Source of the DNA: Gautieria morchelliformis
Taxonomy: Eukaryota; Basidiomycota; Agaricomycetes; Gomphales; Gomphaceae
NCBI GenBank assembly: GCA_015179125.1
Contig: WHVA01000017.1
Span: 62,001 to 126,000 of the forward strand
Direction: 5' to 3'
Length of the DNA stretch: 64,000 nt
In this document: positions 46,396-57,939 of the stretch, piece by piece
Layout: each line of letters starts with the position of its first letter
How positions within the stretch are numbered: position 1 is the stretch's first letter
Notes under the pieces: model-generated
What the model saw: the letters and a program-made list of their open reading frames with translations, nothing else
What the model was told of the DNA's origin: nothing
Databases searched by the model: none
Position numbers and translations under genes: made by a program

Positions 46396-46916
46396 AGGCT
46401 ACAGGCTACATGAGAATGGATAGTAGTATGCCCACCTGTGTCTATTTAACCTTTGTTTGAAACATGAGTGTGAGTCGATTTTGCAAACCCTAAGTCTGAT
46501 CGCTTTTGAAAGGCCAACAATTTAAATGCAAGATCAATACGGATTGCTGTTTCAAGTTAGATCAAGAGTTGTCAGTTGATTCTAGTATCACAGGTTGGTT
46601 TCTAAATGGTACGTCGCTCACAACCATCGCATGTATCCTTGAGCAAGTGCGGCTCATCACAGATGTCATTCTGGCTATACAAATAAATCCTTTCCTCAGA
46701 CTATATTAGGGTCTCTCCAACTTTGCGCATCCACCTGGGCGATCACCCTGCTCGCCACTTATGATATTTCATCTGGCATACCATCAACATCTTGCTACTT
46801 CTTCGTGATGCCGCAGCAAGCCTCGATTACGCTGTGCAAGACTGGCCTTGATCCGAGGATCTGCGTGACCGTTGAAGGGGGCCCAATCTTATATCTGTGT
46901 TTCGTTTGTTGAAAAA
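46396..46916. other. 3' flank of SDR copy 1
   Basis: No gene supported. Ordinary-looking, moderately AT-rich intergenic DNA. Confidence 0.5.
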
Positions 46917-47066
46917 ATGACCGGAAAAGTAGGTTTTGGACTGCTTTGCGCGGCAAGCCTTTTTGCACTAGTGGCATGGGGTGCCCAGACCCGCGCTTTC
47001 CCGTGTGAGCCCTCGTGCTTAGCGGCTTGCGTGAGGTTGAGGGTTTGTATTCCATGGTTGGCTTAA
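46917..47066 (+). CDS. Candidate small secreted Cys-containing peptide
   Basis: An uninterrupted 49-codon frame from an ATG in a good fungal context (AAAAAATGA). The N-terminus is a convincing signal peptide: MTGK, then a hydrophobic core (VGFGLLCAASLFALVAWG), then a small/polar cleavage-like region (AQTRA). The predicted mature part is only about 22 residues and holds four cysteines (FPCEPSCLAACV and VCIPW). Small secreted proteins are common in basidiomycetes, but such a short frame could arise by chance. There is no homology I can name and no TATA or intron support. It lies between the two convergent SDR genes. Confidence 0.35.
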   Translation: MTGKVGFGLLCAASLFALVAWGAQTRAFPCEPSCLAACVRLRVCIPWLA

Positions 47067-47717
47067 AACCTTCCTTTTATTTGTTTATTTTGTGGGGAGC
47101 CAGCTGGAGTGGGAAAGAATGGCCGGCCCCTTTGTATGCTCGAAAGCCCACGGCTGGATAGTCCTGTATACTCCTACACTTCATCAGTGACGTGCAACAC
47201 GTCTCATGCGTTGCATGTGGGTCTCACGTTCTGACTTTCATCCACGCCTTCTGATGCTCCGCTCACTCAGCTGTTCTGTCAAAAAGTCCTCTCACTAGGA
47301 AAGCGGAAGAATCACGGTACAGCCATACGGCTTGACCTCACCGACTGGGATGAAAAGACCTTTTTACTGGCTCCTGCACTCGGGACAACCATGCGTACAT
47401 ACACGGCGGCGAGGTCCCGGCATTCTGTGATTGGGATATATTCCCACTAGGCGTAGGTGCATCAAGCGCTGTCGCCACCATGAAGGAAAGTTATGACACC
47501 TCAACCTTCATCAGCCGCAAAGGGCTTCCTCCGCTCGTGTCGAAAAGCAGTGACTTAGCCCAACGGCCGGCAATCACTCGATGTCGAAGCATGTGCATTC
47601 TATATTTCCCCTGCCCGATTCGATCCAAATGCAAACGAAAATTGCGCAGAGGTGTTATACACTAAAAAAACTGTGCAGATCATCCGGGATTGCGGGATTA
47701 ATAAGAAAAGTAAGAGG
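47067..47717. other. Intergenic region between the candidate peptide and SDR copy 2
   Basis: No further gene supported. The end near 47718 is the 3' flank of the minus-strand SDR. Confidence 0.5.
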
Positions 47718-48899
47718 CTACGCCCTGGGTCGAATAATATCTCTCGCGCCTTCGGGATCAAGCACCGATTCGGGGTATGGCATGAAGTCCACCATTGTAT
47801 GCCTTGCACCTCCATCCACAACCAACACCTGGCCGGTGACCCAAATTGCAGCGTTGCTGAACAGGAATATCGCTGCATTGGCAATGTCTTGAGTCGTACC
47901 CTGACGCTGTAACGGGATGCTCCGCGACATCTTTTCTGCATAACCAGGGATGGTCGCTGTGAGTCTGTCCATGCCGGCTGTATTGGAGATTGGACCCGGA
48001 GCTATCACATTTGATCGCACGCCGCGTGGGCCTTCTTCCACCGCCAAAGCAGAGGACAGCGTGTCAATTGCCGCCTTCGCAGCACTCGCGTGAGCTTGGA
48101 AAGGAGTGCCTAAGCCATATATGCGCATTTTAGGTGGGCCACTTTACGTCCAGGATTGCCTGATCACCTTTGTTTTGAATGGTGGCGCTCATATGGATGT
48201 AGGCCCCCTTCGTGGCACGTATATGTGCTAATGTAGCTTTCACCGTATTAAATGTACCCAACTAGATGGAGCATTCTCCTGAGAAATATACCTAATACAG
48301 CACACAAGTTTCGACGTACCGTATCAATATCGATTACTGTACGAAATGCGTTCTCCGATAGGCCCCCGATTGGTGCTAGAAAGTTACCTGCCGCCCCTGA
48401 ACAACCGAGTTAGAAAAATCAGGTCAGAAAAGAAGGAAAACCAACCGCAGACAACATAATCAATGCGACCAAACTTGTCAATGGTTTTCTTTACAGCTTC
48501 TTGTAATTGCTGCGGTTGGCGCACGTCTGCCTGCGCGGCAATGCAGGTTTTTCCTGTAGATTCTGAGAGCTCTGCCGCGGATGCTTCAAGTTTTTCGAGA
48601 CTGCACGATCGATAGATCAAGTTAATCGGGGATAATCAAACAGGAAGAGCGCGTTTTCGACCAACTTTCGACCAATGATGACAGCATGTGCGCCATGACG
48701 CATCTGTAGGATTCGAGCCGTTCAGGTCCAGCCATGTGCAAAGAACATTAGAAAATTTACCCACAAGCGACGCAGTGATTTCTTTACATATCCCTGACCC
48801 ACCACCTGTACAGAACAAGACGCGGCCTTCAAACAGATCCATCTGGAAGACCGTTTGAGACGGGGCTGCGGAGACACTTTCTAAAACAGCAGTTGACAT
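47718..48899 (-). CDS. Short-chain dehydrogenase, 2,4-dienoyl-CoA reductase-like (copy 2)
   Basis: Six exons on the minus strand: 48899-48765, 48703-48666, 48600-48446, 48396-48320, 48261-48168 and 48109-47718; 296 residues. Rossmann TGGGSGI at 31-37; ADVRQPQQLQEAV; FGRIDYVVCGAAGN; SATIQNKG; SAAK with Lys 178; [20 protein letters not shown]. Exons 2-5 have exactly the same lengths as in copy 1 (38, 155, 77 and 94 nt), so the genes are duplicates. The last exon is longer and has no intron in the ATIPGYAEKM region that copy 1 lacks. The C-terminus is PRA rather than SRL, so the classical PTS1 is missing; this copy may act elsewhere or use another route. The exon 1 donor is GTGGGT, chosen because exon 2 must start in phase 0. 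Confidence 0.88.
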
Positions 48900-49189
48900 T
48901 GTGGATCTCGACGTTCAACCGATGGTAATCTGCACTCATACGATATGAGTTGTCTCAAAACTGCAACTTGTGGAAACAATACTTACATAGTGTTTCAAGC
49001 GGAGCCGAAGTACCACTAGGGCGCTTGGCGCTTAGAGACGCGTCCGCCAGTGAGGCTTGCACCGTGCAACCGGCGGGCGACCCATACAGACTCGTGAACC
49101 TAGGATCTTTCTCGAAGAAAACCTTGCATTGTGGCGAGCTTGAACTTCTTGAAGGTTCCCATTCTTCTGTCCTCGCGTCGTCTATCGTA
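48900..49189. promoter_or_regulatory. Shared divergent promoter region of SDR copy 2 and bL33m
   Basis: The 290 bp between two head-to-head start codons must contain both promoters and 5' UTRs. No TATA box or palindromic site stood out. Confidence 0.5.
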
Positions 49190-49480
49190 ATGGCTGCAAA
49201 GTCTAAAGCGAAGTCAGTGTCATTTCATGAAACTGAGGAGAAATCTGTCCTCACTGTGTCCCTCAGAACGTTAATCGTCCGTCTCATTTCGACCGCGCAG
49301 ACAGGCTTCTTTTATACGAAAGTTCGCCGTCGGTTAGGTCCCAAGCTTTCGGCGGTAAAATATGACCCAGTTGGTAGGATTAATTCTGTCTGCCTCTTCA
49401 GTGGCACGATATACTTATCATTGTCATTATCTGCAGTAAAATCCAGAGTTTTATTCGTAGAATCCCGGAAGAAGAAATAG
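49190..49480 (+). CDS. mrpL33: Mitochondrial large-subunit ribosomal protein bL33m
   Basis: Three exons: 49190-49212, 49267-49373 and 49437-49480, with introns GTCAGT...CAG (54 nt) and GTAGGA...CAG (63 nt). They encode a 57-residue basic protein. The family core TLIVRLISTAQTGFFYT is clear, followed by KLSAVKYDPVV and RVLFVE near the C-terminus, which ends in lysines. The length fits bacterial-type L33. The product is a structural component of the mitochondrial 54S subunit; its short basic N-terminus can serve in import. The first coding exon is only 23 nt, ending inside a Lys codon, so automated prediction could easily miss it. Confidence 0.93.
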   Translation: MAAKSKAKSVSFHETEEKSVLTVSLRTLIVRLISTAQTGFFYTKVRRRLGPKLSAVKYDPVGRINSVCLFSGTIYLSLSLSAVKSRVLFVESRKKK

Positions 49481-50078
49481 ACTCAGTTCCCTTCGTTCTG
49501 CCCGTTAACAACGGATATATTCACTGTGCACTGGCATATGCTAATATTTGTACGCCAGCATGCGCACGAAAGTCTCTTGCATCCATGCCCAATTTCGACC
49601 ATGCCGTTCCAGATCTGCTATTGGACATGTCACGAGCATTTATGGTTTGTGCACAAAATTTGAATCTCTACGGCTGGGCTGCTGTGACGTGCATTCTTCA
49701 CTGCGACAATAACCCTTCTCGGGTAATGCAGGCGAGCAGGGTTTGTTTAATTGGTTCTCTAGGAAGCCCTTGCATGGCAAGCCGCTGTACCCAGTGGCTC
49801 CAATCCCTCCCCCATGTATCTCATCGAGGACGATGCGCCTGAGAAGTGCTCTCATATCCTCATACTCTTTTTTTGGACGACGGATCAAGACTACGCTCCC
49901 AAGGTCTATTTATAAGAAGTACACTAGGAGGTAAGAAGCACACTAGGAGGTAAAAAGTCACGTGCACGTGACATGGTAATATCTCGGAAGCGACAGGCTT
50001 ATCAGTAGGTACTGACTTTGCTCAAGTCCTGGCTTGCCTGCAGCGGTAAGACGTTCTGTCTCTCACCGACTACTTTGG
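49481..50078. promoter_or_regulatory. Intergenic and promoter region of the PIN-like transporter
   Basis: No gene here. Contains two adjacent copies of about 20 bp (AAGAAG(T/C)ACACTAGGAGGT) at about 49914-49951, followed at once by a perfect 16-bp palindrome at 49957-49972. Confidence 0.6.
49957..49972. promoter_or_regulatory. Palindrome with two adjacent CACGTG E-boxes
   Basis: GTCACGTGCACGTGAC is a perfect 16-bp palindrome made of two abutting CACGTG hexamers (49959-49964 and 49965-49970). CACGTG is the core site of fungal bHLH and Cbf1/Pho4-type factors. It lies 107 bp upstream of the transporter ATG. Confidence 0.6.
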
Positions 50079-51954
50079 ATGGCGGCGCAACCTCTAGGAG
50101 CATTGATATGGATATCCATCAGGCCGATGCTAAGATTGTATGATTAATGCTGTCTATATAATTCGCATCTCCTGACATATATGATACTGTTGTAGGGTCC
50201 TCTGCGCAGCTGCGGGGTACATTATCACCAAGACCGACCTTTTGCCACCGATTGCTGCTAGGTGAAATAAATATCCCTGGATGCCCAGTTTGTTTTCACT
50301 CACATTGAAAAGGGGTGCGGGGCAGATCATGCTGGTTCGCTATACCATCAGATTGTTTATATAAGAGCACAGACGAATGCCGTTTATTGTTAGAATATTG
50401 CCCTACCTTCTCTCTTCTTCTCCAAGATTGTCCCTGCTTTCACACCTGACAACATCAGCAATTTAGGTGAGACTTCAACTTTTGACAATCAATCTTCGCT
50501 TATCGACATCCGTCGACTAACACATTTAGGCCCCTTGGTCCTTGTTTGTTTGATTTACCAAGCCATCGGTTTTCTTTCATGTCTCGTGATATTACCCTTT
50601 TTCTGGGTTCCGCATCGTTTTCGATGGGGATTCATCGTAGCCGGAGTTTGGGGAAACTACGGTGATGTTCCAACAGCCGTTATTATGAGTATCACTGCCG
50701 CAGCTCCATTCAATGGGGTCGAAGATCAAAACCTTGCTGTTGCATATATCGCAGCCTTTGTGCTCGTATTCATGGTTGGTCGATCTCCCTGCTCATTTCC
50801 ACGGCCTGTTCTGAGACACACAGATTACCCTTTTCCCAATGGGTGGTCATTATCTCATTGCGAGAGATTTTCACGGTCCTGAAAGAGAAGAAGATGAAGT
50901 TCGCTTATCTCTAACAAACAAATTCTTGGAAACTGTAGGGGCTCTAGGCCAAATTTTTCGCCGGTGGCGTCAGTCGTTAGGGAAGCACGTCGTCGAGACT
51001 CTGAATGATCAACAGGACCACGCAAGTACTCAACTCGAGGGGAAATCGAGTAATGAAAGTACCGGTTTACCTCCCCTATCTGCCACTCGGACATCGTCTA
51101 TCAAAGCAATGCATAAACACGCTACCTTCAATCATGAAGGTTCGACAGTGATTCCGAGTGAGATAGACAGGGCATCCCCGATCCCAGCAGACCTCCCTGT
51201 CGTTATCCCCTCTGCGAAGGGGGTCCTTGTACAACCCCAGCTGGAACAGAAGTTGCATTACAAGTTCCTCAAGAAATCTTTGCGCTTCCTTCGTAGTCTT
51301 CTCACTGTCCCAACTATGGCTGTAATCAGCGCATTAATCATTTCCGTTGTTCAGCCGTTGAAAGGCCTCTTTATCCTTTTGCCTTCTTCGCCGCATGCCC
51401 CAGACGGACAACCTCCGCTTGCCTTCATCTTGGATACGGCCACGTTTTTAGGCGGAGCGTCCGTCCCACTTGGTTTGATCTGTTTAGGGTCAGCTTTGGC
51501 GAGGCTTAATGTTCCCAGGAGCGAATGGCGGAATCTTCCCATGGGCTCGATTGTGTGTCTAGCTTTGGGAAGGATGGTTTTGCAACCTGTACTGGGGGTC
51601 CTCATAGTACGTGGGTTGACGCACGTAGGCGTCATCTCCGCAGATGACAAAGTACTTCAGTTCGTTTGCATGTGAGCTGTGTCAATATCTTGAACCTCTT
51701 AAACTCTAACAATGCTTGCCGGCATTACTGTAAGCTTTTTCTCCTGCGTCCCAACAGCCACGACACAGGTGCCTTCTTGTTATATTTGTGTTTTTAAACA
51801 CACTGAAGTGCTTTGTTAGGTTTTTCTCACTCAAGTCTATTCGGGGACAGGATCTGCAGAACACCTCTCAGCCTTTCTAGTACCGCAATACATCCTTATG
51901 TTCATATCCTCCACAATCCTGACCGCATATTCCCTGCATCTTCTTTTCGGTTAG
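50079..51954 (+). CDS. Auxin efflux carrier (PIN-like) family membrane transporter
   Basis: Eight exons: 50079-50137, 50196-50261, 50313-50334, 50394-50466, 50530-50774, 50824-51671, 51735-51768 and 51820-51954. All phases agree, giving 493 residues. The N-terminal membrane half contains LIWISIRPMLRL, then GAGQIML, LPSLFFSKIVPAFTP, and the family block WVPHRFRWGFIVAGVWGNYGD followed by PTAVIMSI. A long hydrophilic loop (about residues 170-330) follows. The C-terminal half contains LGGASVPLGLICLGSAL, GRMVLQPVLGV and SCVPTATTQVFLTQ. This is the Pfam membrane transport protein fold with two helical bundles joined by a cytoplasmic loop. Fungal members (ECM3-type) are likely ER or plasma membrane carriers; substrates are mostly unknown. 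Transport of auxin is not implied. Exon 3 is only 22 nt. Confidence 0.93.
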
Positions 51955-52671
51955 AGGCTTCGAGCCACGCCAAAGCAAGGTCTTTTCGCATCATTAAATC
52001 TACTCATTCCCTCAGCAGACACAAGTACCTTTGTAGACCGAATGACAAACAGCCTTCGAACCAAATCTTTGTTATGTCGGTGCCAATGTTCGAAGTGGTT
52101 GGGCGAATCTGTCGTCACTGACCAGTTAGAAAATCAACTGGGTGGTCGACCGGAAATGTCATGACGTTTGTAATTAACGTACGAAAGGAAGTCAAAACGC
52201 GAAGAGGACTCGACAGAAACGGGGAAGAATGGGGGTAATATTAGTATGCAGCATCATTCATGATGTACGTACACGCGTGGATGCGAATGACAGAATGTAG
52301 CAGCTAGTGAGAAAGAGTCAGACGATGCAAACTGGCTGCAGTCTGGCTCTCTGTCTCTTCTTTGGCAACAACTCATGAGTCCCGGACCACCAGTCTCTAT
52401 GTTTGTTGTACAGTACTCAGATGCGGTCGAACAACTACAGTATATTCGAATGATATCCTCCTGCTCGTCAAGGGCACCGGGGAGGTGGGAAATCGTGGGA
52501 AATCCCTTTTGCCGAGCTTCTCTCCGCGTATGTATATTAGCTTTCTTTCCGAAGGGGTAAGTACTCGCGCGGCCCATGTAATTGTGGGGAAGCTCGTGAT
52601 AGTGCATGACGTCACCACATACTTATCCTTAATTATTCTTCGACTGAGTGCTCCAAGGCTTGCTTCCAACC
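51955..52671. other. Intergenic region between the two transporter genes
   Basis: No gene supported on either strand. It must hold the terminator of the PIN-like gene and the promoter of the next one. Confidence 0.5.
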
Positions 52672-55600
52672 ATGACTGCATTGCTACAGCCTCCAGAGAG
52701 ACCCTCCAGTCCTCATCCGCCTCTCGCATTGAATAATGTTCTAGTTCGGCATAGATCTTCTCATCCCGATGTTGTGCCACTGGCAGCAATGAATGCCTGC
52801 AATGATACGGAATCAGGTTACCACAGTAACACAGGAAAGCAAAAGGATAGCCCTATTGGAATTGCCTTACTTCGTATTCTGGCGAGAACGAGAGATACCC
52901 TGAATTGGATACCATTGAATTGCACATTTTCTCATATGAAGGTGTGTTTGCATCATAATATCGCTGCGTCCGATGGTGAAGTGGGTTCGGAAGCCTGTGA
53001 TAAGGTGCTCGGTAGCAGCTTGGGTATCTTTGATACTCTTTCTCATACCTCGCGTCGAGAAAATTTTGGGCCAGGTAAGTGGAGGATTAATGTACTAGTA
53101 TAGATAGCTAAACAACAACATCATCCTTCTGTATATAACAGGCTAGCTTCTTGATCCTGATTAGTTCGTACTGCTGTCATTTAATGGTGAAAAACTGACT
53201 CAACTGGCAGGTGCATTTCTCAGCCCTCCAAGTGAACCGTACGTCGCCGTATACCACTCACTCGCGTTGTCTAATCTGCAATCCCGATCACAGGTTCGCA
53301 GCTGTTGTCGAAAAGGAGATAGTGACGATGCTCTCCGTTACCACGGCTTGGGCATGGAGCTGCCTCGCCATCAAGCTCGCCAACTTGGCTAGAACAACAT
53401 TAGTTCCAGATGCAACTATCGCTGAGATTTTTTCAGGAAAGTTCCTCGAGGCCGCGGTAGGCACATTAAACGTCTTTGTTTACTAATTATGAACATACCC
53501 GCAGCCTTCAACTATTTCTACCATCTTTCTTTTCGCAGGGACTGCCACTATTCTCTGTGTAAGAGCTCGACTAGGCCCGGGACCTTTTGCTCCTGCCACG
53601 GCGTTTTCCTGTATTTGCGTAGACATCAGTTTGACTGTGGCGCCTCTTTACCCGTACCCAAACTACTCTATTGGCAGAACAGTGGTCCTTCCCATTGCTT
53701 TCCATGCCGGGGTGTCGTTGGTGGCCTCTGTACTCATATTTCCCGAATCCGTAAACGCACAATTTGTGAAACGTTTGAAGGCTGTACTGGAACCTATTGC
53801 TTCTGGGATCAAGGCACAGAATGAGCTTCTAGCCACGTCACCTCTCACAAAGAGTTTCGACCCGGGGCCTTTCACAGCTAAGATCTCGGTCGCAGAACTC
53901 GGACTTACACGCCTGGCGGCTTCCGCCCGACTCGTCAAAAGAGACATTTCTTGGGGAAGACTTGGTGGTAGGTGGCTTCGTGGCATATCATGGGGGTTAA
54001 CGTCTAAATGAACTGGATCAGGCGGAGACTTACGAGACTTACTAGCTTTTGGTCGGAAGCTAACGGTAATATCTGCCACATCAATCTATTCAGCACTTGT
54101 CGCTCATAAGGAGATTGCAGGTCAGTGCAGCTGGTATGGCCTACTTCTACGATGTTATGGACACACGGCGCATCAGATTTCCTCAGCCGCCACTTAACCA
54201 AACGCTATACCCGTCTGAGCCAGCTGAGCCAGCAGATACCCCCATGATATCACGAACCAATACTCCCCACCCCAGCGATGACGAAGGTGACTCCTCTTCA
54301 GTAGAGCAAGTTAATCCCCGCGGTGATCGTCAATCCTGGACTAGTTCTCTCCCTTCGTCGCATACCAGACGACACAGACCTCATCAGGGCCATCACCACA
54401 GCCATCACTCTCTGTTCCATCTCCCGCACCATCACCTACTAAGGGAAGCTTTGAATCAGTCTCAAGAGCATCACCCTGTCGGCGTCTTTGAGTCTCAGCA
54501 TTATATGAATATTGAGAAACGACTGCACCACCCCAACCAAGCCGCCCTCGAGGAGAATTGCCTTAGGCTTCTTTCTGACTCCGTCCAAGGTCTTTTGACA
54601 GAGGTCGGAGCAGCGATGGATCACATTGTAGAATGGCTGGACAGAACAAACTCGGATAGGTTGCGTCTTCGACCGCAGAACCCACAGATCGTAAAGGATA
54701 ATTTGATAGCGCATGAACGGGCCCTCGAAAAATTGGAAGGCGTCCTGGAACACTTTTTGCTTGAAAAAAGGTGATTTTCGCTGCTGGTCTTACTGGGAGG
54801 AATTGAATACCACCTTTTATCAGGCACATTATCTTAGAGCCTTATCGGGGTTTTCTAGATCCTCTTGGCAAATCTCGTCATCTTCCCCCTCACCGCTTCC
54901 TCTTTCGATCTTTCCATTATCAATACCATTTGTTGAGGTTCGGAGAAGCGGTCCGGGACATGGTTCGTATTTTCAACGTTAAACCTTTTATGTTTTCTCC
55001 TGTTGTCTGATCCCGGAAGTAGCTTGAGGTTATAGAGCGATTAGACAGAGAGCGTACGCGAAGACGGATATGGCCTCCTGTGCTACCCCTACGATATATA
55101 TTTTCATGGAGTGCCTGGGAGCCCAATGAATCAACTGAAAGGACGGATGATGAAGATCCCGGTGAGCAGCATTCTATATGTTATGGTGTGCTCTCTTGAC
55201 ATGATGTCATAAAGATGTTATCCCTGGCATCTCTGTTGCAAGTCAAGATCTAGGGGCAGCAGAGCCTCGAGATGCGGACGCGCTGCCACCAAGCAATACC
55301 ATCGAGCTCGTAGGAACGTACGTCTATTCAGGCTTGAGCTGCCTCGGCGGCGGTAACTCGCAGTTTGCACTGAAAGCAGGTTTGTATCTTATAACCAGCC
55401 GCCCGATCTATCTCACGCCGTTTGGGCATCAGGGATCCTGTCTGGTAGCACTGTCACGGCCTGCTTGCTTTGGACACTGACTCATTTTCCAAGTTCTCCT
55501 TAGCCTTCCAAACTACATTCAGGATTCCGCTCCCTTTGCATACAGTTAGTCTTTAACAGATAATTTCGAGCTCCCAGCGTTGATGTCTGCGGTCTTATAG

Positions 55601-57264
55601 AACACAAGTCTATTTGGGCTCTGTAAGCTAACTAACTGTCCCTCCCCCGGCCCCCAACGACAAGTGCACTTAACGCGGTCTCGTAGCTTTATAGCACAGC
55701 TCACTTTGGCTCGGCACCGAGGAGACACTATTTTTGGGTTTATTTCCCGAATGTTCAGCACATTTTTCGGTGGTCTTGTAGGGCTTGCCTTCTGGTCGGT
55801 CCGATAGTATTATCTACAGTGTTCTTTTGCTCAGAGCTATTTAAAAGGTATACTTCGTCTGGCAATGGGACAGGAAATCCATACGGTATCGCTGCAGCAG
55901 CTGCAGTAGTCTTTCCGATCTTGTCGTTTGCCAGGATATATGCTCCGGGTCCGCCTATGACGTATGTCCTGAAATTTCGTTTGATTGCTGTACTCATGAC
56001 AGAACCACTGGCAGAACAATCATATTGTCCACAACAGTAGTTTTGGTTTGTTCACTATCGAGCCGGTATTTCCTTGATTTTTAACATGTTGCACAGATCA
56101 TTGGATATTCTTGGCAAGACACATATTCGCCTAGTCTTTCTAGCCCTGGTAAGAACCTAGAAGTGATTGGGATTTCGGTCCTTACATGTAAATGTCTGTC
56201 CAGGGTTTGGGTGGGACGTCTCGTGGCAGAGATTTCTTCTTGTAGCGATCGGTGTTACAGCTTCTGCGTGAGTGTTGGATATATGTACGGTATCCAGTCT
56301 TCGTGCTCACAAACATTCGATTTAGGATATTTTCCTTTCTGCCTCCATCCACTACAATTCGACGTTACCATCGTACTGGTCTCGCAACAACCGCAGCCGA
56401 AATCGGTGTTCTTTACTGTGCTATCGTTTCCTATGCAAGTACGCGCAGAGAGGATGATCATAAAGATATCATTGAAAATATGGTTGCCTTACGCTCAAAG
56501 CTACGGCGAATGCGTGACCAGACCACAAATGTTCAGTATGAGGTAAGAGGCCACTCTGTCTCTGACATTACTTGTACTAGTCCGTACACATATTTCAGAT
56601 TTCCTTGAGAGGGAAATGGCCCATTGATCGTTATAGTATGGTGCTCGACATCCAGCTGTGAGTTGATGGCAACTGAAGCGTTAACCAACAAATCATCATT
56701 ATTCTATTTTAGTGAGATAGCCCACCTCCTTACTCACTTCATGTCTGTCGTGGATCATCTGAAGCAACCATGGTCGCAGGCGTTCCTCCAGCGTACCCGT
56801 TTTGTAGATTCAGAGTTTCTAGGCGATGTACTAGCTGTCATTAGTGGGTGCTTCAACACTTGCTGGCGGAATGTTTCTGATTACCACCATTGTGGCAGGT
56901 ATGATATCCTTCGCCTTGCGAACTGGAACACCTCTTCCCCAGATCACCCCAGTTCCTCTGCTGGATAGGTTCTGGCGTTATCATTCTGGTCTGAATATGT
57001 TGCAACGAGAAGCTGCCGATGAAGCTGGATTACCCCGGACTGTGACTTTTGATACACTTCAAGATGAGCAATATATGTAACGTGCCATCTCCTGTGTCTT
57101 CATTTCTGTAGATGACAGTATATTCAGGTATTTCAGCGTTGGTGTCTCGTGTGCCCATGGAATTATATCGCGCCTCGACCGATTAATGTTTGCTGCAAAG
57201 GAGTTGGTGGGCGAGAGATTCCACGTTGATGGGATTCGTCTTCCTTCAGTGTCCGCCCATTAGT
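52672..57264 (+). CDS. Large FUSC/BRE4-type aromatic-acid-exporter-like membrane protein
   Basis: About 24 exons and about 1,110 residues. Exon starts: 52672, 52994, 53142, 53211, 53294, 53505, 54022, 54121, 54824, 55023, 55215, one very short uncertain exon near 55430, 55504, 55601, 55687, 55848, 56038, 56097, 56204, 56326, 56599, 56713, 56899, 57128. N-terminal bundle: RCSVAAWVSLILFLIP, ASFLILI, LSPPSEPF, TAWAWSCLAIKLA, VAPLYPYPNYSIGRTVVLP. A soluble middle includes a His-rich stretch (HHSHHSLFHLPHHH). The second bundle has SIWALFIAQLTLARHRGDTIFGF, GNPYGIAAAAAVVF, ARIYAPGPPMT and IIGYSWQDT; the BRE4-like C-terminus has LRTGTPLPQITPVPLLDRFW. The duplicated membrane bundles fit the ArAE/FUSC fold; fungal members are linked to drug or brefeldin A tolerance. 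The substrate is unknown. Junctions at 53967 and around 55430 are ambiguous. Confidence 0.87.
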
Positions 57265-57939
57265 TGGGACGGGAATATGAGGGCACAACTCAAAATCTAG
57301 TACTTCACATCTGTACACTTGTCACGACAGTTGCCAGCTGTCGAGCACTCGGACTCTTGTAGCATCAGTGATACTTATGACCACCGAAATTCTATAATAA
57401 ATTGTATTCAGAGTCTTTCTTGCTAAACAGTTGGCTAGATCAACTATATTGACAGCAGCTAGCTATACGGACAACCAGAAAACCGTATGAGCGCCCGGCG
57501 CGATGAAGTGGCACATCCCTTGGGCACTGGAACACTGGAAGTGAGAAATCCGACACCTTTTGCTGATAAGTATCGATAAGTATTTATTCGTGACTAATCG
57601 GCTCGGATTGGACCGCTGCGCAGTAGGCTCAAAATGATCGTCACGGCGTCTCCGGGGAGAGCTTCGCGCCAGTATAGTGAGCGCATGCTGGCAGGTCCCT
57701 CGCTGATTAGCTGTGTGAAAATCGGAGATTCCACAACTAATCAGCTCGAGTTAAACCGCTGCGCAGTAGGCTCGAATCGTGGCGTCTCCGGGCGGGGAGA
57801 GCGTCGCTGTAACTTGTCTGCATGTTGGTACTCCGTTCAAAACTCCGTTATTACATAACATGTCTTGTTACTCTCGTACCGTTAACTCGTCTCCCGTCGC
57901 TCTGGTCCGCTCTCAGCCTCTCTGGTCGACCAGAGTAGC
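57265..57939. promoter_or_regulatory. Promoter region of the Gdt1-type gene with a direct repeat
   Basis: An imperfect direct repeat of about 70 bp lies at about 57596-57666 and 57739-57807. Both copies contain AATC(G/A)GCTCG, ACCGCTGCGCAGTAGGCTC, GGCGTCTCCGGG and GGGGAGAGC. The second copy ends about 130 bp before the ATG. No gene seen in this stretch. Confidence 0.65.
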
